Shown: positions 11,935-21,484 of the stretch, in pieces
How the letters are laid out: every line of letters begins with the position of its first letter
Numbering within the stretch: the first letter of the stretch is position 1
Assembly: GCA_029531795.1 (NCBI GenBank)
Contig: JAPEIS010000011.1
Coordinates: 2,294,001 to 2,358,000 of the forward strand
Direction: 5' to 3'
Source of the DNA: Sclerotinia nivalis
Lineage: Eukaryota > Ascomycota > Leotiomycetes > Helotiales > Sclerotiniaceae
Length of the DNA: 64,000 bases
The notes under the pieces: model-generated
What the model saw: the letters and a program-made list of their open reading frames with translations, nothing else
Told to the model about the DNA's origin: nothing
The model's database searches: none
Program-made: the position numbers and the translations under genes

Positions 11935-12245
11935 TTAGACGTGCTGGATAGCCGCAACTTGTCCAGAAGAAATGCCAATGGCAACAATCATAAGCCTGTG
12001 CTCTATCTTGGAAACGCGAACTTGGTGCATATCCGACATCTGATAGTTTACACAGAAGCTCATTGTAAATCCTTCTCTTCGATGATAGACTATATTCACA
12101 GCTCCGGATACCACTCCTGTTAAATCCAAAAGGTCTTCATCTCGATGTGCGGCGACCGCTATGTAATTGCACAGCTCATTGTTGTGTTTTTTAACGCAAT
12201 ACAAAGGAGTGGTGCCGTCGAATCTGTGATCATTTGATATATCTA
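11935..12245 (-). pseudogene. ankyrin-like fragment
   Basis: On the minus strand a frame of ~100 codons contains DGTTPLYCVKKHNNELCNYI, which resembles the first part of an ankyrin repeat (DGxTPLxxAxxxxxxEL). It is preceded by a possible acceptor (CCTTAG) and has no start codon or neighbouring repeats in frame. The rest of the frame does not look like ankyrin. I take it as a remnant of an ankyrin-repeat gene; the assignment rests on this one motif. Confidence 0.25.
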
Positions 12246-13417
12246 CCTAAGGATATAAGGAAAGGTATCATTATTATGATCGATAATAGCAAGTGAATAA
12301 GATATGACTTGGTTTGGAAACAACTCCGCAATGAATTATGTCAACAGGCAAACGCAGGAGGAAGAAGGATTCTCATAGAACCGAATTTCGTACGAACAAA
12401 CCTTGATAAACGCATAATTTTGAACGGCTCAAAGAGTCTTTAAACTGAACCAAGTTACAGTCACTCAGATTTCGATTATTACCCACATTTCGTAAATTCG
12501 TAGGAGCTTTATTGGTTAAGGATGAACAATGTTGCGACGGGACATAAGCATCAAAGAAGAAATAAATGGAAACGAAGCTAAGATTTTCATTTACCATTTC
12601 TCTGTCGGAGAGATATCTGGATAGCGCCAAGCAGGTATTTGAGAGCTGATGATGTCGCGGGGCCAATGAGGTAGGTCTTGGTAGGACTGCACGATGAACA
12701 ATAACTGGCAACGAGAAGCGAAAGTAGACTATTCCAGTTTATTAGGTAGTAAAACACAAGTATCTCCAGAATGGGAACTGCAAATAAGAGAAGAAGCAAG
12801 GGAAACAGTACAGGAGCTGGTGGTTCTCTTTATTCGGTAAGGATATCACGCATGAAGGGCCAAAATCCGATTTTCGACATCGGAATTTGTACGAGGGAGA
12901 TATCTCCGGCAAATATACCACCCTCAGGGTATTTTCTGGCAACATGGATGTGGTGATGCTTAGATTCTCCTATTTTGCGCTTTCCTCATCACCCCTTTCT
13001 TATCCTTTTCCACTACCGGGAAACAAGACCGCGTGTAATTCAACAGTCCACCACTTCCAAACACAGCAAATATGCTCATATCAAAGTTTCAAACATTCAC
13101 GAGCCTCTTCGGGGGAAGAAAGTTCGTACTGTAAGTCTTCAATACTTGACCAGGTATGTATCCACTGAAATGACAGATAATGATGAAACCTAGGCCGGAC
13201 ATTTAAGATCGCGACGACATTGCGAACTTCGCTATCAACTCGTTACTGTCTGTGTCTATCACACAGCCTTGAAAAGAAACACCGCAGAACACCATTAAAT
13301 CATGATATCACGTCCCGGGAATCAGGCTCGATAAAGGGATCTCTCAGCTCATCTAAATGTGACCCTTGATGCTCTCGAACTCCGCCATGTGTTACGGTCT
13401 CGTCACGCATTCACCAT

Positions 13418-14625
13418 CTACGAATCTTTCCGATTGGATCTTCGTTCATATCGTTCCGCTCTCGTTTCTTTAGCGACATTCGACGGCTCACTTATTGGTA
13501 ATTTCACGTTAAATTCCTTCAGCAAAGGAATGGTATCCTACCACCAAGTTAGTGCTATGCTTGGCAATGATGACAAAAAAGTGAACTCACATCACATTCA
13601 GCGAGATCTACCAACCAATCGTCTTTTGGAACATTGGGCATCATGGATGTAGATATCAGCTCAGATTGTCGAAGTCCTTTGGTAACATCATTTTCGGTCC
13701 TTTCATTTAATATCCTTTTCCTCGCCCATTCAGCTCTTTGGTGATTAAAGTCTGATTGATCATATTCAACTAAGTCTTCAACACGTATGATTCCAGGGCC
13801 ATGCGACCATTGATCGCCATTGAACGACTTTTTGGAAGTATCAAGTAGTATTTGTTTGATGTTGGTAAGTTTTTGAAGAGACTTCTCAATTTCCAAATAA
13901 TGGACATTGATGGCATCTCCAGACAAGGCAACCCTTTCCACTATGTCTTTGTTCATAGATGTTTGACTGACAGATGGACGCCACTCCCAACCATTGAACA
14001 ACTTGCAGTTATTTCTATCAAGGTAGATGATATCCCCACCCGGGAAGTCGGCATACACTAATCTGGAAGGCGGTCCGGGTATGATTCGATATCGTTTCAG
14101 AGCCACAGCTCGAGAAGCCCGACAAGTCCTTAAAGCACTCGGGTTGGGAGGATTATAATACTTGGCAAACTCAAAAGATGAAGGGAATGATTGTCCATTA
14201 ATGTCGTATCTGTTTCGAGCATCTATCGGGAGATACAAAATTCGAGATCCAGGTAATGAGAATTCCCAGATAAGATCCTGAATCTCAGCAGGAAGTTGTG
14301 AAAAGCGCTTCAATGAAACGATGCTTTTAAGATTTTTTGACTTGAGGGATTGTATGCAGCGTAGATATATTTGCCAATTTGCTCGGATTAAACCTACGAA
14401 AAGTCTTTCTCGTTCTCGCATTGGGCCGCGGAAAATTGGCTGTAGCCTTTTGTTTCTAAGGTTATGAATCAAAGACCATAGATCCTCATGCCTTGTATGT
14501 ACACCGTTAATACATATTGGTAAGTCCATATTGTTGATACCATATGTGATCATATTCGCATTACGAGAATGGAACTTCAACAAACGCGTGTGATGTCCGA
14601 GAGTTGAAAGTTGAGCGCGCAGCAC
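13418..14625 (-). CDS. 2EXR domain protein
   Basis: Two exons: 14625-13591 (345 codons) and 13537-13418 (39 codons plus TAG), separated by a 53-bp intron (13538-13590) with GTGAGT donor, CACTAAC branch and GTAG acceptor. The intron contains a stop, so the unspliced frame would end early with an unrelated tail; splicing adds a charged tail (RAERYERRSNRKDS). Residues ~108-124 (FSQLPAEIQDLIWEFSL) are the hallmark of the fungal 2EXR family, an F-box-like domain expanded in Leotiomycetes and of unknown function, followed by typical elements (LRTCRASRAVAL; DIIYLD). Predicted length 384 aa, which is normal for the family. Start at 14625 is the first in-frame Met. Confidence 0.85.
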
Positions 14626-15254
14626 ATCAAAATAGGACTAGCTCATATCACGTGATCACGTGAAATCGACTAACACAACATCTCGAGGTTCTCTCGGGAT
14701 CATCCAACTTGTTGACCGCATCAATCATCATGCGTCAAAATTGCTCGTCAATACCATTTGGTAGATCTTTTGAACCATCGGGTTCTGCGAGTAGTATCTA
14801 TCAGATGGGGTAAGGCAATTCAATGGCAAGTCGGATAACCTAGATTTGCTGAACATGCACCCTAAACCCCAAGTCCAGTTCATACAATAGACCAGCTGGG
14901 CTGAAATGGCTGAATTAAGCTACCAAAATACCATCGAATTATTTCTGTCCATGATATTTTATGGCATACTACATTATAATTTGCTGCTGGCGCTCAGTCA
15001 ATAAGAGTATATGAATATCCCGTGACTTTGAGCAAACATCACAATTTGTGAAGGCCATGAAGAAGAAGAAGAAGTGCACAAACGAGGAAAAACACCTACA
15101 TTATGCGCTCAGATAAAAGTATGTGTGAATTTTAGTCGAAGTCGAATAAGACCATAGCGTAGCACCTCGAGGTTTCAGGGATGCGTCTGAGCGAAAAGAC
15201 TACATATCATGAAAATCTTCGTCCCAACATCATCCGTTCTGTTTCTTTTCCTTC
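14626..15254. other. divergent intergenic region, no gene seen
   Basis: Shared upstream region of the 2EXR gene (-) and the paraoxonase-like gene (+). A short GAAGAAGAAGAAGAA tract lies at about 15061. No supported coding frame. Confidence 0.55.
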
Positions 15255-16652
15255 ATGTTTTTAAATCTACGATTCATGGCAAGAATAGGTTTCCGGCTAG
15301 CGCTGGTCGGTGTAGTCGTCGGTACAATTTTCTATCAATATATTTACAAATCATTGTTTCTTGACAATTTGGGGTATAATCGCGTTCTAGAACATTTCCT
15401 CGAATTCGATGTAGAATGCGAGAAAATCGATGATGTAGGTCTAGCTGGTTGTGCGGATATGTGGTTGCATCAGGAGAGTGGCATGCTTTATATGGCATGT
15501 TCGGATACTAGGGGTCGAGCTGAGTGGTTTCCAAGGTATGGCTCCATCTTCATCCATTGGCTTTGTTTTCCATAAACTAATTATATCAGCCTCAATCACT
15601 TGAACGTATCAGGTCGCAGTTTGTCCGATCGAATTGCGGTTCTAGATACTCGTGGATCTGGTACCATTAAAAGTCGATTGACATGGCTCCAGACGCAAAA
15701 TTTTGAAGGGATAGCCAATGATGGAACTCTCAATCTTCATGGATTTGATATCCGAGTAGATGCAAAAGACGAGAAGCAATTACACGTGATTCTAGTCAAC
15801 GATCGTCCCTTTGGAGATATTGGAAAAGCAGGCCCCTTCAACAGGTCCCAGACAGAATCGAATAGTACGATTGAGTACTTTACAACTACATTGGGCAGCA
15901 AAACCATGACTCATAAGCAAACTTTTACCAATACCAACATTGAAACACCTAGACACGTTGCCTGGGTCGATGAGCATCTGTTAATGTTCACCAATTCTCA
16001 TAGTTCAAGAAGTAGCTCAGTAAGTTGTTGAAGTAGTGAACAATACCAGTGAATACACGCTAACCTTCGGACCCAGAGAGGATATTCAGACCTCGTTCTA
16101 GGAGGCGGAAGCATCGGCTATTGTACTCCTCCTTCAACAGAGTGCGGAATTACAAAGTCCTCCGTAAATCTCAAAGTACCCAACGGAATAGCCCTCGGCC
16201 ACGACAATTTACTCTATGTTCCATCATCCATATCTGGCCAAATCCAAGTGTTTTCCCTGGAAGCGGAGCAGCGTCTCCGAAAAGTTGATACCATTCACGT
16301 CCCATTCCCAATCAACAATATAAATGTCGACGAGAATGGAGATATCTACGCAGCCACTGTACCTGTCCTGCATAAAGCAATCAAAGATTCCCAAAAGCTT
16401 GATGCGAATATCCCGAGCGCAGTGTTTCGGATCATAAAATTAGGCGCGATGGGAGAAGGGGAAGGATGGGGTTGGAATGTGATTAAAATGATGGAAGACG
16501 ATGGAAAAACTTTACCCGCGACCACGGTAGCAGTGCATGATAGTCAGACTGGTAAAATGTTCCTAGGCGGTGTTTTGGATCCGTTCATTTCGATCTGCGA
16601 GAAAATAGACGGAAAGAGTTTTAGTGCACAGCTGGAACTGTTGAACTTTTGA
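15255..16652 (+). CDS. paraoxonase/arylesterase-like beta-propeller protein
   Basis: Three exons: 15255-15535, 15590-16019 and 16077-16652; introns of 54 and 57 bp have GTATGG/GTAAGT donors and CAG acceptors and keep one 428-aa frame. The N-terminus is a single hydrophobic anchor (FRLALVGVVVGTIFYQY); an alternative start is the Met at 15276. The body matches the serum paraoxonase/arylesterase fold: CADMWLHQESGMLYMAC (position of the Ca-binding acidic pair), LHGFDI (position of the PON1 active-site His segment), VPNGIALG (NG of the Ca-binding Asn) and NINVDENGDIY near the end of the propeller. Fungal members are membrane-tethered and of unknown physiological substrate; lactonase/esterase activity is inferred from family only. 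Confidence 0.88.
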
Positions 16653-17469
16653 TAGGTTGCTTGTTAATAATGTCATTTCCATGATTCTCCAGTCGGAGGG
16701 TGGTTCGAGTATTGTTCATATGCTTTCTTGTAGGAGTGGATCTGGTGACGGTGATATTAGAGGAAACGTTGAGACACGTTATTATATGGATTTTGCACAT
16801 CCTGGTGATATTCACGCGGCGTTAGACCCCTTAAATTCATGCCTCGACAAAAATTGCCGAAACCTGTCGACCTCTTTTCTGATTGGCGATGAATAGTTTT
16901 CCAGTTCTCTAAGTAGCTGTTACTCTTGCAGATTCCATACATGGCACACCGAACGCTGTGCCTTTACTTTCACCAGCATGAGGAGATGAAATCCACATCC
17001 AGATTGAATCAAATGCTTAGTCTTCATCTGGACTAGAGACAATGAAAATATATTGGCCCATAACTGAGCCGATCTCACTATGTAGTCTTTTCCAATCAGT
17101 AGCGATTTCTTTCCCTCGCTATCTCCTCAAGCTGTAGCACATAAATCCTTAGCGCCGTAGCGTGGTAGTGGAACAAATGCATTCTACAGGAATATACATA
17201 GAGGCAAGCTACAATCAGGACCACATCATTCATAGCAGCAATTGAACATTATAGTTGCCAAGTTTAGAACTCACTGCAACCGAAGTGTTGACATCCAATT
17301 ACGGGACAATAAAAATATAGCCCGAGAGATAAATTATGTCAATATCTAAGGTTGAACAAAGGTGAAGCAGGAATTGGGAGAATAAGAAAACCTTATATTA
17401 CTAAGTAGAATAATGAGTTGAGATCAAATCCTCCTCAAACCTCGTAAGAAATACTCTATTTCCAACTAG

Positions 17470-17682
17470 CACATCCTCCGAACTAGCAAACTAGATATAA
17501 GCTTTCAGTATTTGAAATCTTTTAAACATTTGGATACAATTCAATGATTCAAAATCTTGATTAAATTATATAGCTAAAACTTACAATACTTGATCTTAAT
17601 TCACTATTTCATTTAACCTAAATGTTTTAATTAGATTCAAGAACCCAAAAGCTTTTCATTGTTGGACTACAGTCCGAACCTT
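17470..17682 (-). mobile_element. MITE-like element, copy 1
   Basis: About 213 bp, AT-rich inside, with ends related to the other copies. Its right end (GTTGGACTACAGTCCGAAC) is the reverse complement of the left end of the copies at 18386 and 39347, and its left end (AACTAGATATAAGCTTTCAG) matches the reverse complement of the right end of the 39347 copy (CTAGATGTAAGCTTTGAATG). It therefore lies in the opposite orientation. No coding capacity. Confidence 0.6.
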
Positions 17683-18385
17683 TGGATACCATACTCATAC
17701 TCTAATGAAACTGCGAAAGTCAGCCTTGAGACGGGAGACCTTCCGCTGACCTTCGAAATGCTCAAATCTCTCGCAGAGTTCCGGTATGTTGTATACGAGA
17801 CTATTTGTGTACGGGTGACAAGGCAATTCATGATACAATCCTGCCACTAGGCAGCGGTCTGATCAGAAGAGATCTGCATTTGTGCCTCGAGTAAAACTGT
17901 GATCTTAGGTCTACGGAGTATGATGAACCGCGATAAAGATACTTGGGGTGACAGCATGGAGGAAATCAGACCAGATGGCTGAATTGGCCGCGAACCACTT
18001 AGAGACGTCATTCAAATTTTTGGCGATCTATAGATGGGACCTGCACAATAGCGGTCATCCATCCATGCTATGTACCTCCTGGTAAGACTTACACAGAGGT
18101 TTGACCATATTGAGAACCGTGGCCCGGTTTTTGATTATATAGAGCAGCCAACCATAGGCTTTCAGAGTAGGAATGATCTAAAGACTGGCTTCAAGACTCA
18201 ACAGCTCGCGAATATAGAGTAATTAGAGATATTGTTTAAAGTCATAAAGAAGAAAAGACATTTGAATGAAAAAAATCATGAGAATAATTAAAATGATTTC
18301 CAAATTCATCACATTGATTTGTGCATGTCTCTGTATTGAGAGCCTTACCCGCAGACATCAAACTTTGTGGTGAAGAGCAGGATAT

Positions 18386-18475
18386 CCAATAATCTGGACT
18401 GCAGTCCAACAATGAGAAATTTTTGAATTCCTGAATGTGAAAGATTGAAATGCTTTGAACAATGATCCATTCAAG
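18386..18475 (+). mobile_element. MITE-like element, copy 2 (truncated)
   Basis: Begins CCAATAATCTGGACTGCAGTCC and continues CAACAATGAGAAATTTTTG, which matches the left end of the family. Similarity fades after about 90 bp and I cannot find the right inverted repeat, so this is a fragment. Confidence 0.5.
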
Positions 18476-18868
18476 TGATCAAACTATTCTTGGAGATTCA
18501 TGGCTATCGTATCATGATATATATCGCCATGAAAAGATGTAATGTCTTTATGTCAATTCAGAAATTCGAAGCTCACCGGGCGCGGGGTAGTTTAGCGCCT
18601 TGGCAATTCTGGTGTTTACTTCCTGTGTATCTTCTCCCTTGGAGAGGTAGGTACATCGAGCATATTTCGAAACCTCAATGAATAACACAATCACACCGCT
18701 CATTACAAGAGGACTCACAGGTAAAGTAGTCAAGCTGAAATCAAATGTCTCTCCGACGGCTGAGATGGTCTGAGATGCGCTGTTTCCCGTACAACCAAGA
18801 CGCGGCTTTCAGCTCATTTACATAAAATCATTCCATAAATTCGAAGCATCTCTTCATTTATCACAGAT

Positions 18869-19654
18869 TTGGAAAAGGCTAGTTTGATAGCTTTACTTTC
18901 AATGGCAACTAAACCAGACACTTCAATGGAGGGTACTCCAGATTCTTCCCAAATTTCCGTGCTTTTCCTCGCATATGATACCTTCAATACACTAGATATC
19001 CATGGACCTCTCGATGTCCTAGGAAATGTCGCACTCAGCGCAGATCCATTCAAACTTACCATTGCAGCTCAACACGACATCATCACATCAGCCGAAGGGG
19101 CAAAAATCCAACGTCACATCTCCTTCATTACAGCCTTTGAAAATCTCGAGAACTACGATATCCTCATTCAGCCAGGTGGTTCCCCCGATGATATCTTTCC
19201 TCATCTATATCCACACAAAGATAGTACATTCTCAGATATGCTCAACATAATCAAAGAATTCTCACGACTTGGTTCATCGCCTCGTTTACATGGTCCGCGG
19301 ATCATAATGTCAATCTGCACTGGTGCACTCTTTCTTGGGTCTGCGGGGATATTTTCAGGGTTGAATGCTACGACTCATTTTCTCACTCTTCCAAAACTCA
19401 AAACTATCTGCGATGCATGTACTGCGAGGAGTTCAACTCACAAACCAACAAATGTCGTACCAAATCCTGCGTCTTTGAATTTTAGATATGTGAAGGAACA
19501 ATTGAGTTTAGATAAGAAAGTGAGGGTCATTAGTAGCGGAGGTATTAGCTGTGGGATTGATGCTACACTTTACTTGTTGGCATTATTGAAGGGAATTCAG
19601 CCTGCTTTAGCGGTTGCGCAGATGATGCAATATGCTTGGAGGGAGATGCCATAA
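18869..19654 (+). CDS. DJ-1/PfpI family protein (class I glutamine amidotransferase-like)
   Basis: Intronless frame of 261 codons; Met12 at 18902 is a likely alternative start. The fold is recognisable: VLFLAYDTFNTLDIHGPLDVL (first strand and elbow), ILIQPGGSPDD, and the nucleophile elbow IIMSICTGALFLG with Cys150, followed by ATTHF with His170. A late SSGGISCGID segment matches the family. This pattern is that of the ThiJ/PfpI proteins similar to bacterial isonitrile hydratase and many fungal GATase1-like proteins of unknown substrate. No targeting signal is seen. A 175-bp transposon copy lies 23 bp downstream of the stop. Confidence 0.9.
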   Translation: MEKASLIALLSMATKPDTSMEGTPDSSQISVLFLAYDTFNTLDIHGPLDVLGNVALSADPFKLTIAAQHDIITSAEGAKIQRHISFITAFENLENYDILIQPGGSPDDIFPHLYPHKDSTFSDMLNIIKEFSRLGSSPRLHGPRIIMSICTGALFLGSAGIFSGLNATTHFLTLPKLKTICDACTARSSTHKPTNVVPNPASLNFRYVKEQLSLDKKVRVISSGGISCGIDATLYLLALLKGIQPALAVAQMMQYAWREMP

Positions 19655-20179
19655 TCTTGTATGGGTTAGGGAATGGTTTCAATAGTTCGGACTGCAGACC
19701 AAAAACGAGAGATCGTTGATTCTTTGAATTCGTTGGGACATTGAAACTATTTGGAAAATTGAAACGGTATGGAAAATTCAATTCCTTCAGATTATCAAAT
19801 TATAATCAAAGCTCAAAACCTTGGGATTTCGACTGCAGTTCGCACTATTGAACACCATGGCTTGCTATCTGAGTTTTTAGATTGGAGTTTAGAGAGTAAG
19901 TAAAACTATTTCCGTTACGCGTTAGAACAAGGTTCTCAATTTCCATCATCCCAACTCCCACTCTATCCAAATGTCCTTTTACTGTTGCGAGCCTCCATCT
20001 GAGTTTCCTCTAGACTCTAATACCCCTGTCCTTTAGACATACATGCACAGCCCGACACATCTGTCTATCCCAATGCTCCGAATTTCCCGAATTTCCCCGT
20101 CTATTCCAATGACCCTATCGGGTTCCCATTACCCCCTAAACCAAAACCTCCGTAACGCCAGGATTCCAAACTCCAAAAT
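19655..20179. other. convergent intergenic region with a small transposon
   Basis: Between the DJ-1-like gene (+) and the membrane-protein gene (-). Apart from the element at 19678-19852 nothing is recognised. Confidence 0.55.
19678..19852 (+). mobile_element. MITE-like element, copy 3 (both inverted repeats present)
   Basis: 175 bp bounded by ~20-bp imperfect terminal inverted repeats: left TTCAATAGTTCGGACTGCAG, right (reverse complement) TTCAATAGTGCGAACTGCAG, two mismatches. The interior is AT-rich without coding capacity. No target-site duplication is evident. Confidence 0.7.
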
Positions 20180-21484
20180 TCAAACCCTTGGATCATCCCT
20201 GATATAAGCCGGAGGTAAAGTAGAAGGAGAAAGCCCGTAATTTCCCTCATTACCTCCATTTTCATCTTGACTTCCTAGTCCATACTCGTCTCGAGCACCA
20301 ATCCAATCATCCTCCCCATATTCTGGCGCATGCTCATAAGCCGGCGGTGGTGTCACAAACCCCGGAGTCACCGGATCAGGTCTCCTTGTTGGCATCGAGC
20401 GATAAGCATCTGTATTCTGAAACATAGGAAGTGTCGCAACTTCCCTCCACAATTCTTCATCGTCTCTCGTTGTAATTGTTGTAGCCTCTCGATATTCTTC
20501 TTCATTACTTCCTGTAGCCATTACATGCTGATTCCCTGAATCTTGCTGGGAAATAGGAAATGAAGCAACCTGTCGACTTATTTCTTCATCTAAAGTCATT
20601 GGACGGGTTTCCCGGGTTTCTCTTCTAGATTCTCTTCGGGCGGGTGATGGAGCCCTAGGTACAGAGTTTGCAAAGATAGGATAGCGAGAAACAGCTTGAT
20701 GTAGTTCATCATCAACTCTTTGCATCATCTGCACCGTATTTTCACCAGGTCGTAATGAATATACAGATTCTGGTTCTTGAATAGGGCGTGAGACAACTCG
20801 AGTACCAGTTTCGGTTGATAGATAGCTCTCTTGAAATCGGAGGGGTCTATCGTTATTGATTCTTGCTTCTTCGGATCTGGTGATCACACATCCTTGGTCC
20901 CATTGTATTGGGGCATTTTGAATCCCAAGTCCATTGATTTCAGGCTCGATTGTAGCACCCAAAGCCGCTCTTGCTGCACCCATTTGACCCGTTGGCCGTC
21001 CATGCCTTATAGGATCTTGTTCAATCTGTCGAGGTGGAGGAGTAGGTGGATCAATCGTAGCACCTAACGCCGCTCTCGCTGCTCCCATCTCGCCAGTTGG
21101 TCGACCCGAACTCGGTTTATGTGAAGAATATGGACGTGGACTTCTAGTATCATTTGTTCGTGATCTTGATAGCGATATTCGAGGAGATGGCGAGTCGATT
21201 CTTTCCTCCTCGTCATTTCTTTTCTTGCCATCGCTTGTACAGGTTAAAGAAATGACTGTAACAAAAAATATTACGATGACTGGTATGATTATTAACCATA
21301 TTTTATCAGCATCGTTTCTTTTGTCTGATGTGATTTTCTCAGAGCGACTATGGAGAGTAGTATCCGAGTATTGATGTGCTGTCTGTGCGAATATAGTGCT
21401 CATCATTTTTATGGCTTCATTTCCAACATGATTGATAACGTCGCCGGTCGAGGGGCTGGTTTTTTCTGGTAATGGAATATACAT
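20180..21484 (-). CDS. single-pass membrane protein with disordered cytoplasmic tail
   Basis: Intronless frame of 434 codons. A hydrophobic segment at about residues 61-81 (IWLIIIPVIVIFFVTVISL) is the only membrane span; no cleavable signal peptide is apparent, so the N-terminal ~60 residues are probably on one side and the ~350-residue Pro/Ser/Arg/Glu-rich tail on the other. The tail contains two near-identical copies of GRPTGxMGAARAALGATI separated by about 20 residues, and three later segments with a recurring DEE(L/I)xR/HxxVAxxPxFxN pattern, which suggests short linear motifs. Family and function are not recognised. Confidence 0.75.
   Translation of the reverse strand: MYIPLPEKTSPSTGDVINHVGNEAIKMMSTIFAQTAHQYSDTTLHSRSEKITSDKRNDADKIWLIIIPVIVIFFVTVISLTCTSDGKKRNDEEERIDSPSPRISLSRSRTNDTRSPRPYSSHKPSSGRPTGEMGAARAALGATIDPPTPPPRQIEQDPIRHGRPTGQMGAARAALGATIEPEINGLGIQNAPIQWDQGCVITRSEEARINNDRPLRFQESYLSTETGTRVVSRPIQEPESVYSLRPGENTVQMMQRVDDELHQAVSRYPIFANSVPRAPSPARRESRRETRETRPMTLDEEISRQVASFPISQQDSGNQHVMATGSNEEEYREATTITTRDDEELWREVATLPMFQNTDAYRSMPTRRPDPVTPGFVTPPPAYEHAPEYGEDDWIGARDEYGLGSQDENGGNEGNYGLSPSTLPPAYIRDDPRV

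Larger units (their letters stand above)
10547..13417. other. gene-poor region with decayed coding fragments
   Basis: About 2.9 kb without an intact gene. Several short frames on both strands have protein-like pieces broken by stops and frame changes: a plus-strand start at 11558 whose only plausible splice runs into a stop, and an ankyrin-like fragment on the minus strand at 11935-12245. I read this as eroded gene sequence rather than active genes. Confidence 0.45.
16653..18868. other. intergenic region with small transposon copies
   Basis: About 2.2 kb with no supported gene. It holds one full-length and one truncated copy of the small inverted-repeat element described separately (17470-17682 and 18386-18475). 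Chance ORFs only. Confidence 0.55.
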
